Origin: Vibrio maritimus
GTDB lineage: Bacteria > Pseudomonadota > Gammaproteobacteria > Enterobacterales > Vibrionaceae
DNA length: 64,000 bases
Direction: 5' to 3'
Assembly: GCA_003263775.1 (NCBI GenBank)
Contig: JYJJ01000052.1
Coordinates: 1-64,000, forward strand
Shown: piece by piece, positions 19,836 to 29,752 of the stretch
Numbering within the stretch: the first letter of the stretch is position 1
Layout of the letters: every line of letters begins with the position of its first letter
Notes under the pieces: generated by a model
The model's database searches: none
What the model saw: the letters and a program-made list of their open reading frames with translations, nothing else
Told to the model about the DNA's origin: nothing
Made by a program: the position numbers and the translations under genes

Positions 19836-20533
19836 TTAGAGAGTCTCAATGGCGGTGACGACGATATGATCGCTATTGGCTTTAAACTTTACGTTCCAAT
19901 CGAACAGTTTCACGCCATACTCTTTGTCATCTCGCTTACCTTTTTTATAGGCAGGCCTTGGATCTTGCGCCAACACTTCGCGGATGATTTGTTGTTTATG
20001 CTGTCCCTCTGGAGCCTTCGATAAAGCTTCCGCTGCAGAGGGTGAGAATGTTACTTCGGTTGCTTCTGGCTCGGATTCCGCGTACCCCCTTTAGCATCTG
20101 TTATGGAGTCGGAGTAGGGGATATAAGGCTTTATGTCAATAATAGGGGTACCATCGACGAGATCGACACTACCGACATCGATAAACACTTGTTGACCCTT
20201 CTGTCTTACCCCTCGAAACTCCACTGCGGACATTCCAATGCCATTCGGTCTAAATGTGGCGCGGCTAGCAAGAACGCCAATGCGTTCATTACCTCCTAAG
20301 CGAGGTGGTCTTACGGTTGGTTTCCAGCCCGCTTCTAGGTTTTGGTCAAACAGAAATAACAGCCATAGATGCGAGAACTGCTCGAGACCGCGTACGGCTT
20401 CTAGACAATTAATGTCTCCCTGTAAGGCAATTGAGGCCGTGGCACTGGGCACTAATCTGGGCTGTCTAGGGACGGCAAACTTCTCTTTATAGGGGGAATG
20501 AATGGTACCAATAGGGTGCAGAGAGTAGCTCAT
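19836..20533 (-). CDS. trmO: tRNA (N6-threonylcarbamoyladenosine37-N6)-methyltransferase TrmO, frame broken once
   Basis: Methylates t6A37 of tRNA-Thr using S-adenosylmethionine. The N-terminus ([27 protein letters not shown]) and the core [14 protein letters not shown] are typical of the TsaA/TrmO fold. As read, the frame ends at 20051 after DAKGG. One added base near 20084-20089 (G-run or TT) continues [21 protein letters not shown] and ends ...IVVTAIETL at 19836, giving 232 residues like the E. coli protein. The 3' third therefore occupies what would otherwise look like empty sequence. It lies upstream of proS, as in E. coli. Confidence 0.9.
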
Positions 20534-20900
20534 TGACTGAGTCCTGGTTCACATAATTCAATATTCATCATTTCAGACGCGCGGTTTTTTTTCAATCTCG
20601 ATATGTTGAGGTTTTTTTAGAGCTAATTCCCTGTCATAAGGGTGAAAAGATGAATATGTCACAAGAATGTTATAGTTTATTTTATATTTAGATCAATATA
20701 AGTCATTGTATAGTTGCTAACATCATGGTTAAAAATCGCACTAAATTTACAATTGGCAACATTTTAGGCTTTTATTATTGAGCTCGCTCACGTACCCTGC
20801 GCCTGCTTTTTACAAAGTTGTCAGAAATAAGACCGATGAGTGTCATCTGAAGTAAAGAACTTTGTTAACAGCTAGGACAATATAAAAAAGGAGGGGACAG
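20534..20900. other. Intergenic region between trmO and the second AbgT gene
   Basis: About 370 bases of AT-rich divergent control region with T-runs at 20585-20592 and 20613-20619. I see no gene. No promoter pair with good spacing could be fixed by eye. The plus-strand end carries an unusually strong ribosome site (AAAAAAGGAGGGGACAG) for the AbgT gene. Confidence 0.5.
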
Positions 20901-22487
20901 ATGAGTTCATCTGCCACAATGAAACACAACAAGCCAAAAAAGCCTCTATTTACCCGTTTTCTAGACGGCGTTGAGTACTTGGGGAACCTATTACCCCACC
21001 CAATCACACTATTTGCGATTTTCTGTCTAGCTATTCTTGTCATGTCTGGCATCGCTGGATACTTCGATGTTGCCGTTGCTGATCCTCGCCCTGAAGGCGC
21101 TGCTGGTCGTGCTGCGAACGGTATGATTGAAGTTGTGAGCCTTCTAAATGCTGAAGGTCTACAGTTAATTGTTACTAACCTAGTGAAAAACTTCACAGGC
21201 TTCGCCCCACTTGGTACCGTACTCGTTGCGATGCTTGGTGTCGCGATCGCTGAGCACTCAGGTATGCTTTCGGCGGCAATGCGTGGTCTAGTTATGGGCG
21301 CATCTAAGCGCATGGTAACAGTGACAGTTGTATTCGCAGGTATCATTTCAAATACAGCTTCAGAGCTTGGTTACGTCGTACTTATTCCGTTGGCAGCAAT
21401 GCTGTTCCACTCTCTAGGACGTCACCCTCTAGCTGGTCTTGCTGCTGCGTTTGCTGGTGTATCGGGCGGTTATTCTGCGAACCTACTTATCGGTACGGTA
21501 GACCCACTGCTTTCAGGTATCACTGAAACCGCAGCGCAAATGATCGACCCTACTTACACTGTAGGTCCAGAGTCGAACTGGTACTTCATGTTCATTTCGA
21601 CGTTCTTTATCGCTATCACGGGTGCGTTTGTAACCGAGAAAATCGTTGAGCCGAAACTTGGCAAATACAACGATGAAGAAGCCTCAGAAGATTTGTCTAA
21701 CGACAGCATGGGCTCTTTGACTGCGGTTGAGAAGAAAGGCCTGAAAATGGCGGGTATTGCGGTTCTTCTAGTAAGCGCAATTATCGCATCGACAGTTGTT
21801 CCAGAGAATGGTGTACTTCGTACTGCAGATGGTCAAGTTGCGGGTTCTCCGTTCCTTAAGAGTATCGTAGCCTTCATCTTTGTATTCTTCGCAATTCCAG
21901 GCTTTGTTTACGGTAAAGTGACGGGCTCTATGAAGAATGACCGTGATGTCATTGATGCAATGTCGAAGTCTATGTCCTCGATGGGCATGTACATCGTGCT
22001 GGTGTTCTTTGCCGCGCAATTTGTGGCTTTCTTTAAGTGGACTAACTTCGGTCAAGTATTCGCAGTAGCGGGTGCGGACTTCCTGCAGACTATCGGTCTA
22101 ACGGGTCCTGCTCTGTTCTTCGCGTTTATCCTAATGTGTGGCTTCATCAACCTGATGATCGGCTCAGCATCGGCACAGTGGGCGGTAACCGCGCCTATCT
22201 TCGTACCTATGCTTATGCTAGTAGGTTACGCTCCTGAGACGATTCAGGCAGCTTACCGTATCGGTGACTCTACGACGAATATCATTACACCAATGATGAG
22301 CTACTTCGGTCTTATCCTTGCGGTAGCAACTCGCTACATGAAGAACCTAGGTATCGGTACGCTGATTGCGACCATGCTGCCTTACTCAATCTGCTTTATA
22401 GTAGGTTGGAGTATCTTGTTCTACGTATGGGTATTCCTACTAGGTCTACCAGTAGGCCCTGGTGCGGCAACGTACTACACGCCTTAA
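20901..22487 (+). CDS. AbgT-family transporter, second copy
   Basis: Inner-membrane protein of 528 residues, a clear paralogue of the gene at 5024-6583. Shared stretches include FAPLGTVLVAMLGVAIAEHSG, GRHPLAGLAAAFAGVSGGYSAN, IPGFVYGK and MIGSASAQWAVTAPIFVPMLM. It differs in its N-terminus and in an acidic cytoplasmic loop (NDEEASEDLSND). Family members export or import p-aminobenzoyl-glutamate-like compounds; the two copies may differ in substrate or regulation. The gene stands alone, divergent from trmO, with a strong ribosome site and its own terminator. Confidence 0.85.
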   Translation: MSSSATMKHNKPKKPLFTRFLDGVEYLGNLLPHPITLFAIFCLAILVMSGIAGYFDVAVADPRPEGAAGRAANGMIEVVSLLNAEGLQLIVTNLVKNFTGFAPLGTVLVAMLGVAIAEHSGMLSAAMRGLVMGASKRMVTVTVVFAGIISNTASELGYVVLIPLAAMLFHSLGRHPLAGLAAAFAGVSGGYSANLLIGTVDPLLSGITETAAQMIDPTYTVGPESNWYFMFISTFFIAITGAFVTEKIVEPKLGKYNDEEASEDLSNDSMGSLTAVEKKGLKMAGIAVLLVSAIIASTVVPENGVLRTADGQVAGSPFLKSIVAFIFVFFAIPGFVYGKVTGSMKNDRDVIDAMSKSMSSMGMYIVLVFFAAQFVAFFKWTNFGQVFAVAGADFLQTIGLTGPALFFAFILMCGFINLMIGSASAQWAVTAPIFVPMLMLVGYAPETIQAAYRIGDSTTNIITPMMSYFGLILAVATRYMKNLGIGTLIATMLPYSICFIVGWSILFYVWVFLLGLPVGPGAATYYTP

Positions 22488-22512
22488 GCAAGACTCAATT
22501 ATCGACATAAAC

Positions 22513-22545
22513 AAAAATGCTCCCAATTCTGGGAGCATTTTTTTA
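22513..22545 (+). terminator. Terminator after the second AbgT gene
   Basis: AAAAATGCTCCCA-ATTC-TGGGAGCATTTTTTT: a stem of at least 12 pairs, a four-base loop and a T-run. Symmetric A/T tracts make it able to act on both strands, thus also for the convergent UPF0325 gene. Confidence 0.92.
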
Positions 22546-22561
22546 TGGATTGAATCGGGTG

Positions 22562-22945
22562 TTATTTCAGCTTCTCTAGGTCTGCTTCAATCTCAGCAAT
22601 CTTACTCGACACGACTTTTTCTAAGTGGCGAAGGTCGGAAAGGATCTTCTGTTTAACATCGACTTCTGTGGCTTCAATTGGCTTGGTGAGACGATTCAGT
22701 TCATCAATAACCAATGTTAGGTTGCGATTGATTTCAGTGACTTGCTTGTAGCTTTGGCTGCTACTATCAGTACGGACGTTTTTGACTTGCCTTGGATATT
22801 TGAATTTGACACTTTTCGCAAAAAGCTCGCCCTTCTGCTTACGAAAATAGATTTTTAACACATCTTTATGCGCTTCTTGGCGTAGGGAGTAACGCTCTAT
22901 TTGTTTAGGATCTTGAATGCCTAAACCAATGAGGTTTGGATACAT
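22562..22945 (-). CDS. yaeH: UPF0325 family protein YaeH
   Basis: Small protein of 127 residues close to E. coli Yae[35 protein letters not shown] at the start, SVKFKYPRQ near 45 and [25 protein letters not shown] at the end, a predicted coiled coil. Function is not established. It sits next to glnD. In E. coli dapD lies between yaeH and glnD; here dapD is absent and the gap is only 180 bases. Confidence 0.85.
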   Translation of the reverse strand: MYPNLIGLGIQDPKQIERYSLRQEAHKDVLKIYFRKQKGELFAKSVKFKYPRQVKNVRTDSSSQSYKQVTEINRNLTLVIDELNRLTKPIEATEVDVKQKILSDLRHLEKVVSSKIAEIEADLEKLK

Positions 22946-23040
22946 AGATGACCTCTTAGGTTGTGTGTTTCTTTTACAACTGTAGCAGGCAATGATTGGG
23001 GTAGATAGCTGATTAAAGTGCGGTTTACGGAGAAATGTGG

Positions 23041-23067
23041 AGGAGATCGCCTAAATAGCGATCTCCT
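23041..23067. terminator. Hairpin between glnD and yaeH
   Basis: Ten-base arms AGGAGATCGC / GCGATCTCCT with a seven-base loop, about 60 bases after the glnD stop on the minus strand. A T-tract follows only on the plus strand, so its role for glnD is uncertain. Confidence 0.5.
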
Positions 23068-23125
23068 TTATGTGAAATTACTAGGGAGCAAAGTTTAACC
23101 AGTCCTATAGACTGCATATGTTGTG

Positions 23126-25750
23126 CTAACTAGTGATTTGCTCTGAAATGTTCTCTTGTAGCTTTTGCTTCAAAAGTGCTTGTTCTTCATCGGTAAGACG
23201 AGATCCACTCTCACCCGTTAAGATAAACAAGTCTTCAGCTCGTTCACCAATAGTGGTGATTTTTGCTCCGTGAAGGCTCATGTTTAACTGGGCAAAGGTC
23301 GCACCTACTTTCGCAAGTAAGCCAGGGGCATCGAGCGCAACCAACTCCATCAAGGTACGTTTCTTGCCCTTGGTAGGCAAAAAGTCGACCTTAGTTTTCA
23401 CGTTGAAATGCTTGAGGTTACGTGGTGCACGGCGCGTTTTAATCTTGGTTGGTCTGCCATCTTGAAGCACATGGATGAGATGTTTGATGACCGCTGGATG
23501 ACGACTGCACTCAATGGCATCACCATGTTGATCAAGCACCATAAAGGTATCAAGCACGAAACCATCTTTACTGGTCATGATTTGCGCGTCATGAACATTA
23601 AAGTTACGTCTATCAAGCTCTGCAACCACAGTGGCAAACAGAGCGGGTTGGTCTTTGCTGTAAACAAAAACTTCTGTACCGCCTCGAGTGGCGTTTTTAC
23701 TCATCAAAACTAACGGCTTGGAAGGATCTTCCAGCTTTAGAATATGTTCGCTGTGCCAGGCTATCTGTTTGTGGGTGTGGCGCAAGAAGTAATCGGCCTT
23801 AAAGCGTTGCCAAAGAACTTCAATCTCACGGGCAACAAAGCCTTGTTTGCGAAGGAGGGCAGAAGCTAACTGCTGATTGTGACGGATACGATCCCGCACA
23901 TCGACAGGGTTTTCTAATCCACGGCGTAATACGCGCTGAGTGGAGTAGAAAAGCTCCGCCAATAAGGTGCGTTTCCAACTGTTCCAAAGTTCGGGGTTTG
24001 TGGCGCTAATATCGGCGACGGTTAAACATAGCAAGTACTCAAGGTACTCTTCATCGCGGACTTTTTTAGCGAACTCGATAATGACATCAGGATCGTAAAT
24101 ATCGCGGCGCTGAGCGGTCACTGACATCAGTAAGTGATTTTGTACTAGCCACGACACGAGCTTGGCTTCAGGTTTTGATAAACCATGTTGCATGCAGAAA
24201 TCAAACGCCTCTACCGCGCCAATCTCAGAGTGGTCACCGCCACGTCCTTTACCAATATCATGGAAAATAGCCGCCAAGATCAGCAGCTCTTTCTTGTGCA
24301 TCCTTGGGTAGATTTCACAGCAGATAGGGTGCTTGCTGTAGCTCTCTTCGAGGCTATAGGTATGGATATGATTGAGAAGACGTACACTGTGTTCATCAAC
24401 CGTGTAGACGTGGAACAGGTCAAATTGCATCTGGCCAACGATTTGGCTCCATTGAGGTAGATAAGCGGCCAGTACGCCTAATTTGTGCATCAAGCGAAAT
24501 GCGCGATGAAGGGCGTTGGGGTGGCGCACCAAATCCATGAACTTTTCTCTTGCTTCAGGGATAGTGTGCAGGAACTTGTTCAGTCTGCGTCTTGCAGTAC
24601 GCAGTTGTCTTAGTGTCGCAGGACTAACACCTTCGATACTGGAGTCGTTAGCGATATGAATAAACATATCGAGAATGGTCTCTGGGCGCGCTTGGAATAG
24701 CGCAGGTTTTCTCGCTTCAATCAGTTTACCACGACGTTGGAAATCCTCGTCGATCACCTCAGCTGGCAGGATCTGACCTTTGTTAATGATGGCTTGATCA
24801 AACAGCTTTAGAAGCATTTTGTTGAGTTCTGCCACTCGTCTCAGCGTGCGGTAGAACTCTTTCATCATGGTTTCTACAGCGACGTTGCCTTCACCGACAA
24901 ACCCTAAGTTTTCTGCTACTTGTGCTTGGTGAGCAAACATCAGGCGGTTGTCGTAGCGTCTGAGTTCAATATGCAGCGCAAAACGTACCCGCCACAGGAA
25001 GTTCTGACACTCAACGAGTTCGCGGTACTCTGCATCGGTCAGAAAACCAAAGCGGCTCATCTCATAGAGCGATGTGGCACCAAAGTGGCTGCGTGCCACC
25101 CAGCTTAATGTGTGGATGTCACGTAGGCCGCCAGGAGTGGACTTAATGTCGGGCTCAAGATTGTACGTTGTGTCGTGATATTTAGCGTGACGTGCTCGCT
25201 GCTCTTCGATTTTAGCTCGGTAAAAGGTCTCCGATGGCCAGAAGTTATCGGAATCAATTTGTGCTTTTAATTGAGAAAAGGTGTCTTCACTGCCGCACAG
25301 CAATCTGGCTTCTTGCAAGTTGGTGGCAACGGTTAAGTCGGACTGACCGATCTCTATACACTCGTCAACGGTGCGTACCGCATGACCGACTTCCAGTCTG
25401 AGATCCCAAAGTAAGGTGATGAACTCACTGATAGTACTTTCCAAAGAGGTGGGTATCTTTTTGCGTGAGACCAGTAAGATATCGATATCAGAAAGCGGGT
25501 GAAGTTCACCACGACCATAACCGCCGACAGCCACTAGTGACAGATAGGTTTGGTTAGACAGATCAGAGGCTGACCAAAGACGACGCAATAGCTGATCGAT
25601 ATAGTCCGAGCGGCCGAGTACCAAGTCGGTTATCGGGTGGTGATTGAGAAACTCTTGTTTTTGATGTTCTGCAAAGGTTTCGAGTTGAGCTTTGAGCTCT
25701 TGAATATTGAGTTGCTCATCACTGAGCGATGTCGGGCTTTGAAAAGTCAT
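23126..25750 (-). CDS. glnD: Bifunctional uridylyltransferase / uridylyl-removing enzyme GlnD
   Basis: Main sensor of cellular glutamine. It adds UMP to, or removes it from, PII protein (glnB, also in this window). About 874 residues: nucleotidyltransferase domain with GGYGRGELHPLSDIDILLVS, a helical linker, an HD hydrolase domain with FHDIGKGRGGDHSE, and two C-terminal ACT domains (EVFVYSKDQPALFATVV and LMELVALDAPGLLAKVG) that bind glutamine. ATG at 25750 (MTFQSP) is preferred to an upstream in-frame codon. It lies downstream of map, with a terminator between. Confidence 0.95.
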   Translation of the reverse strand: MTFQSPTSLSDEQLNIQELKAQLETFAEHQKQEFLNHHPITDLVLGRSDYIDQLLRRLWSASDLSNQTYLSLVAVGGYGRGELHPLSDIDILLVSRKKIPTSLESTISEFITLLWDLRLEVGHAVRTVDECIEIGQSDLTVATNLQEARLLCGSEDTFSQLKAQIDSDNFWPSETFYRAKIEEQRARHAKYHDTTYNLEPDIKSTPGGLRDIHTLSWVARSHFGATSLYEMSRFGFLTDAEYRELVECQNFLWRVRFALHIELRRYDNRLMFAHQAQVAENLGFVGEGNVAVETMMKEFYRTLRRVAELNKMLLKLFDQAIINKGQILPAEVIDEDFQRRGKLIEARKPALFQARPETILDMFIHIANDSSIEGVSPATLRQLRTARRRLNKFLHTIPEAREKFMDLVRHPNALHRAFRLMHKLGVLAAYLPQWSQIVGQMQFDLFHVYTVDEHSVRLLNHIHTYSLEESYSKHPICCEIYPRMHKKELLILAAIFHDIGKGRGGDHSEIGAVEAFDFCMQHGLSKPEAKLVSWLVQNHLLMSVTAQRRDIYDPDVIIEFAKKVRDEEYLEYLLCLTVADISATNPELWNSWKRTLLAELFYSTQRVLRRGLENPVDVRDRIRHNQQLASALLRKQGFVAREIEVLWQRFKADYFLRHTHKQIAWHSEHILKLEDPSKPLVLMSKNATRGGTEVFVYSKDQPALFATVVAELDRRNFNVHDAQIMTSKDGFVLDTFMVLDQHGDAIECSRHPAVIKHLIHVLQDGRPTKIKTRRAPRNLKHFNVKTKVDFLPTKGKKRTLMELVALDAPGLLAKVGATFAQLNMSLHGAKITTIGERAEDLFILTGESGSRLTDEEQALLKQKLQENISEQITS

Positions 25751-25812
25751 GTGTGCAATCCGTGCAAGCAAAAAAATGTCACTAACAAGGGTTATACCAA
25801 AATAGGGCGGAT

Positions 25813-25846
25813 AAAAAAATATCCCCAGTGAGTGGGGATATTTTTA
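25813..25846 (-). terminator. Terminator between map and glnD
   Basis: AAATATCCCCA / TGGGGATATTT with a five-base loop and A- and T-tracts on both sides, 20 bases after the map stop. Confidence 0.88.
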
Positions 25847-25865
25847 CAAACGTGATAAGCGATGC

Positions 25866-26744
25866 TTATAGGTTGTTCATGTGGCGAGGAATGCTTTCAT
25901 CGCTACGAAGTGTCAGTACTTCACAACCCGTCTTAGTTACGACAATGGTGTGCTCCCACTGTGCGGAGTTTTTGCCATCGCCTGTGTACACTGTCCAATC
26001 GTCTTCTGCGTCGATGCTGCAACCAAACTTACCAGCATTGATCATCGGCTCGATAGTGAACACCATGCCTTCTTTTAGCACGCGGCGGTCGTTGTTTTTG
26101 TAGTGAACCACTTGTGGTTCTTCATGGAACTCAGAACCGATGCCGTGACCACAGAAATCTTTAACGATAGAGAACTTGTTGCGTGGGTTCTTTTTGTTGT
26201 TCGCTTTGATGAACTTCTCGATTTCAGTACCGATAGCGCCAACAGTAGAACCCGGCTTAACGGTCTTCATGCCAAGGTATAGCGCTTCTTGAGCGACCAT
26301 AGCAAGGCGCTTGTCTGCAGGAGAGACGTCACCTACAAGGAACATTTTTGATGTGTCGCCGTGGTAACCTTCTGGACGAGTATCCAGAGATGCATTTTCA
26401 TCGTTAGGGATGATTACGGTCACGTCGACGTTCACGATGTCGCCGTTTTTAAGCACTGCAGGTTTGAGTTTACCAGTTGTACCCATCTCGTCTTGCTCTG
26501 CTGGGATGCCGTGACAAACGATATGGTTGATTGAGGTACAGATTGATTTTGGGTAACCGTGGTAATCGAGCGGCGCTGAATACGCCCCTTTCTCACGAGT
26601 ATACTCAGCACAAATTCTATCTAGCTCCTCAGTCGTGACCCCTTCCTTTACATGAGGTTCGATCATTTCTAAAAGCTCTGCTGCAAGCTTACCTGCGATT
26701 CGCATTCTTTCGATTTCAGCTTCAGTTTTGATTTTGATAGACAT
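25866..26744 (-). CDS. map: Methionine aminopeptidase, type I
   Basis: Removes the initiator methionine from nascent proteins. The five metal ligands sit in recognisable motifs: Asp in VNVDVTVI and in GDTSKMF, His in GHGIGSEFHEEP, Glu in FTIEPMI and in WEHTIVV. The ATG at 26744 (MSIKIKTEAEIERMRIAG) is chosen over an in-frame codon at 26819 because AGAGAAC lies just upstream and family members begin here. Length is 292 residues, longer than the 264 of E. coli because of an insertion around residues 85-115 (DEMGTTGKLKPAVL and NDENASLDTRPEG). It is divergent from rpsB, the standard arrangement. Confidence 0.94.
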   Translation of the reverse strand: MSIKIKTEAEIERMRIAGKLAAELLEMIEPHVKEGVTTEELDRICAEYTREKGAYSAPLDYHGYPKSICTSINHIVCHGIPAEQDEMGTTGKLKPAVLKNGDIVNVDVTVIIPNDENASLDTRPEGYHGDTSKMFLVGDVSPADKRLAMVAQEALYLGMKTVKPGSTVGAIGTEIEKFIKANNKKNPRNKFSIVKDFCGHGIGSEFHEEPQVVHYKNNDRRVLKEGMVFTIEPMINAGKFGCSIDAEDDWTVYTGDGKNSAQWEHTIVVTKTGCEVLTLRSDESIPRHMNNL

Positions 26745-26932
26745 CTGTGTTCTCTGTATTTTAAATTGACGCGTTATTCTATCAGTGGCGAGATTAAGCG
26801 CAACAAGAATAACTCTCACTTCCCTGTTGATACGTTACTCAGTGTAGTTTGGGTTTGCTAAGAGTTCACCTATTGAATCGCTGCCACTTTGTACATTTCT
26901 TGCGATTTTTCTGGAAATCGACCCCTTAAATA

Positions 26933-26941
26933 TGGTATAAA
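26933..26941 (+). promoter_or_regulatory. Extended -10 promoter of rpsB-tsf
   Basis: TGGTATAAA at 26933-26941 is an extended -10 element (TG-N-TATAAA). It is followed by the GC-rich segment GCGCGCC, a discriminator typical of stringently controlled translation genes. No good -35 box is visible, as expected for an extended -10 promoter. The leader to the rpsB ATG would be about 180 bases. Confidence 0.6.
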
Positions 26942-27042
26942 GCGCGCCGATGACAGGACTTAGTCTCTTCACTCTTTTTAGAAAGGGTGGCGAGTTAGGT
27001 TGTGCATCAACATACTTTAATTTAAATCCACACACATTTCGT

Positions 27043-27101
27043 CACATGTTCCGGGGTGCTTGAGTAATCATTCATACCAAGTCGGAACCATGGGAAATGT
27101 G
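27043..27101 (+). promoter_or_regulatory. rpsB leader RNA, candidate ribosomal protein S2 autoregulatory site
   Basis: Nested arms CACAT (27043-27047) / ATGTG (27097-27101) and GTTCC (27048-27052) / GGAAC (27084-27088) enclose GGGGTGCTTGAGTAATC. The structure ends 28 bases before the rpsB start. Gamma-proteobacteria carry a conserved leader here by which free S2 represses rpsB-tsf; the position and fold fit, the identification is from memory of that motif. Confidence 0.65.
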
Positions 27102-27129
27102 GAGGCCTAACCCCATAGAGGAATTTAAA

Positions 27130-27861
27130 ATGGCAACTGTATCAATGCGCGATATGCTAAAAGCTGGTGTTCACTTCGGTCACCAGACTCGTTACTGGAA
27201 CCCAAAAATGAAGCCATTCATCTTTGGTGCTCGTAACCGCGTACACATCATCAACCTAGAAAAAACTGTACCAATGTTCAACGATGCACTAGCTGAGCTA
27301 GCTAAAATCGGTGAGAAGAAAGGTAAAGTTCTTTTCGTTGGTACTAAGCGCGCTGCATCTGAAGCTGTTAAAGAAGCTGCAATCAACGCTGACCAGTTCT
27401 ACGTGAACAACCGTTGGTTGGGCGGTATGCTAACGAACTACAAAACTGTTCGTCAGTCTATCAAGCGTCTAAAAGATTTCGAAGCACAAGCTCAAGACGG
27501 TACTTTCGAGAAACTAACTAAGAAAGAAGCTCTAATGCGCACTCGCGAAATGGAGAAGCTAGAGAAGTCTCTTGGTGGTATCAAGAACATGGGCGGCCTA
27601 CCAGACGCTCTATTCGTAATCGACGCTGATCACGAGCACATCGCTGTTAAAGAAGCAAACAACCTAGGTATCCCAGTTTACGCTGTAGTTGATACTAACT
27701 CTAACCCAGACGGCGTTGACTTCGTTATCCCAGGTAACGACGATGCAATCCGTGCAGTACAGCTTTACCTAAACGCTGCTGCAGACGCGGTTAAAGAAGG
27801 TCGTAACAAAGATGTTGCTGCTGTAGCTGACAAAGACGGTTTCGTAGAAGAAGCTGAATAA
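27130..27861 (+). CDS. rpsB: 30S ribosomal protein S2
   Basis: Component of the small ribosomal subunit, needed for binding of S1. Length 243 residues. Family stretches include [27 protein letters not shown] at the start (first 20 residues enough to identify it), [12 protein letters not shown] near 65, [18 protein letters not shown] near 95 and [19 protein letters not shown] near 190. The ATG at 27130 follows AGAGGAATTTAAA; an in-frame GTG at 27097 lies inside the leader structure. It forms an operon with tsf, with an attenuator-like hairpin in between. Confidence 0.97.
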   Translation: MATVSMRDMLKAGVHFGHQTRYWNPKMKPFIFGARNRVHIINLEKTVPMFNDALAELAKIGEKKGKVLFVGTKRAASEAVKEAAINADQFYVNNRWLGGMLTNYKTVRQSIKRLKDFEAQAQDGTFEKLTKKEALMRTREMEKLEKSLGGIKNMGGLPDALFVIDADHEHIAVKEANNLGIPVYAVVDTNSNPDGVDFVIPGNDDAIRAVQLYLNAAADAVKEGRNKDVAAVADKDGFVEEAE

Positions 27862-27927
27862 TTGCGGCTTTAGCCACACTTAGTTTTGGTTGACACTGAG
27901 TCTTCATATAAACTGAGTTATAGTTAG

Positions 27928-27959
27928 ATCAGGGGCCGCATATGTGCCCCTGATTTTTA
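27928..27959 (+). terminator. Attenuator-like terminator between rpsB and tsf
   Basis: Nine-base arms ATCAGGGGC / GCCCCTGAT with a nine-base loop, followed by TTTTT. It lies inside the rpsB-tsf operon and probably lets part of the polymerases stop after rpsB. Confidence 0.75.
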
Positions 27960-27989
27960 CCCTAATTAGAATCAATCGAGGAATAGAGA

Positions 27990-28832
27990 ATGGCTGTTAC
28001 TGCTGCTCTAGTTAAAGAACTGCGCGACCGTACTGGCGCAGGCATGATGGAATGTAAGAAAGCGCTTGTTGAAACTAACGGTGACATCGAAGTAGCAATC
28101 GAAAACATGCGTAAGTCTGGCGCTGCTAAAGCTGCTAAGAAAGCAGGCAACATCGCTGCTGAAGGCGCGATCATCATCAAAGAAGAGAACGGCGTTGCTG
28201 CTCTTCTTGAAGTTAACTGCCAAACTGACTTCGTTGCTAAAGATGCTAACTTCACTGCATTCGCAGAGAAAGTTGCTGCTGACGCACTAGCAACTAAAGC
28301 AACTGCTGAAGAGCTAGTTGCTAAGTTCGAAGAAGAGCGTGTTACTCTTGTTGCTAAAATCGGTGAGAACATCAACATCCGTCGCGTACAGTACGTTGAA
28401 GGTGCTGCAATCGCTGCTTACCGTCACGGTGAGAAGATCGGTGTTGTTGTTGCTGGTGAAGGCGACGCAGAAACTCTTAAGCACGTTGCTATGCACGTTG
28501 CTGCTTCTCGTCCAGAGTTCGTTAACCCAGAAGACGTACCTGCAGACGTAGTTGAGAAAGAGAAAGCTGTTCAAGTTGAAATCGCTATGAACGAAGGTAA
28601 GCCACAAGAGATCGCTGAGAAGATGGTTATCGGCCGCATGAAGAAATTCACTGGCGAAATCTCTCTAACAGGTCAAGCGTTCGTAATGGAACCTAAGAAA
28701 TCTGTTGGCGAAATCCTTAAAGAGCGTGGCGCATCTGTAGCGACATTCGTTCGTCTAGAAGTTGGTGAAGGCATCGACAAAGGCGAGCAAATGAGCTTCG
28801 CTGATGAAGTAGCAGCAGCTCAGAAAGGTTAA
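27990..28832 (+). CDS. tsf: Translation elongation factor Ts
   Basis: Guanine nucleotide exchange factor for EF-Tu. Length 280 residues. The N-terminal UBA-like domain ([20 protein letters not shown]) and the exchange motif TDFV in [10 protein letters not shown] near residue 80 are present, followed by the core and the coiled-coil dimerisation region. It follows rpsB by 128 bases and ends at a clear terminator. Confidence 0.97.
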   Translation: MAVTAALVKELRDRTGAGMMECKKALVETNGDIEVAIENMRKSGAAKAAKKAGNIAAEGAIIIKEENGVAALLEVNCQTDFVAKDANFTAFAEKVAADALATKATAEELVAKFEEERVTLVAKIGENINIRRVQYVEGAAIAAYRHGEKIGVVVAGEGDAETLKHVAMHVAASRPEFVNPEDVPADVVEKEKAVQVEIAMNEGKPQEIAEKMVIGRMKKFTGEISLTGQAFVMEPKKSVGEILKERGASVATFVRLEVGEGIDKGEQMSFADEVAAAQKG

Positions 28833-28852
28833 TCCTTGACGATTTGTTGATA

Positions 28853-28882
28853 AAAGACCGTAGCCTTGGCTGCGGTCTTTTT
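28853..28882 (+). terminator. Terminator after tsf
   Basis: AAAGACCGTAGCC / GGCTGCGGTCTTT with one G-T pair and a short loop, followed by TT. Confidence 0.9.
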
Positions 28883-28984
28883 ACGACTAGGCTATCTGTT
28901 ATTTTTTAATCGTCATGAGTTGGGATTCATACGCTAGTCTTAACCCATGACCGTTAATCGATAACTCTTTGGAAGGTATACTCC

Positions 28985-29716
28985 ATGACAACGAACCCAA
29001 AACCTGCTTATCAACGTATTCTGTTAAAACTTAGTGGCGAGGCTCTACAAGGCGAAGAAGGCTTTGGTATCGACCCTAAAATCTTGGATCGTATGGCTCA
29101 AGAAGTAAAAGAGCTAGTAGAACTGGGTGTTCAAGTTGGTGTTGTAATTGGTGGTGGTAACCTATTCCGTGGTGCGGGTCTTGCTGAAGCTGGCATGAAC
29201 CGTGTTGTTGGTGACCACATGGGTATGCTTGCGACTGTAATGAATGGTCTAGCAATGCGTGATGCTCTACACCGTGCTTATGTTAATGCTCGTGTAATGT
29301 CAGCTATCCCACTTAAAGGTGTATGTGACGATTACAACTGGGCTGATGCGATTCGCGAACTTCGTCAAGGTCGCGTAGTTATCTTCTCAGCAGGTACTGG
29401 TAACCCATTCTTCACAACAGACTCTGCTGCGTGTCTACGTGGTATTGAAATCGAAGCTGATGTAGTTCTTAAAGCAACCAAAGTAGATGGCGTATTTACT
29501 GCTGATCCAGTGGCTAACCCAGATGCTGTATTATGTGATAAGCTTTCATACAACTCAGTTTTAGATAAAGAACTGAAAGTAATGGACTTGGCTGCATTCA
29601 CATTGGCACGTGATCACAAGATGCCAATTCGTGTATTTAACATGAACAAGCCAGGTGCACTTCGCCGAGTTGTGATGGGTGAAGCAGAAGGCACGCTTAT
29701 CAGCGACGCAGAATAA
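28985..29716 (+). CDS. pyrH: Uridylate kinase
   Basis: Amino-acid-kinase-fold UMP kinase, UMP + ATP to UDP, the entry to UTP and CTP. Length 243 residues. The P-loop-like start [28 protein letters not shown] near 55 and [19 protein letters not shown] near 133 are family hallmarks. GGAAGG lies ten bases before the ATG. It follows the tsf terminator with a 150-base leader and precedes frr. Confidence 0.97.
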   Translation: MTTNPKPAYQRILLKLSGEALQGEEGFGIDPKILDRMAQEVKELVELGVQVGVVIGGGNLFRGAGLAEAGMNRVVGDHMGMLATVMNGLAMRDALHRAYVNARVMSAIPLKGVCDDYNWADAIRELRQGRVVIFSAGTGNPFFTTDSAACLRGIEIEADVVLKATKVDGVFTADPVANPDAVLCDKLSYNSVLDKELKVMDLAAFTLARDHKMPIRVFNMNKPGALRRVVMGEAEGTLISDAE

Positions 29717-29752
29717 GAGTACACTCTTAACCAGAATTATCGAAGGACATAG

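Noticed and set aside
26835..27035. Minus-strand ORF upstream of rpsB
   Set aside because: It covers the rpsB promoter and leader, lacks a ribosome site and has no protein-like features.
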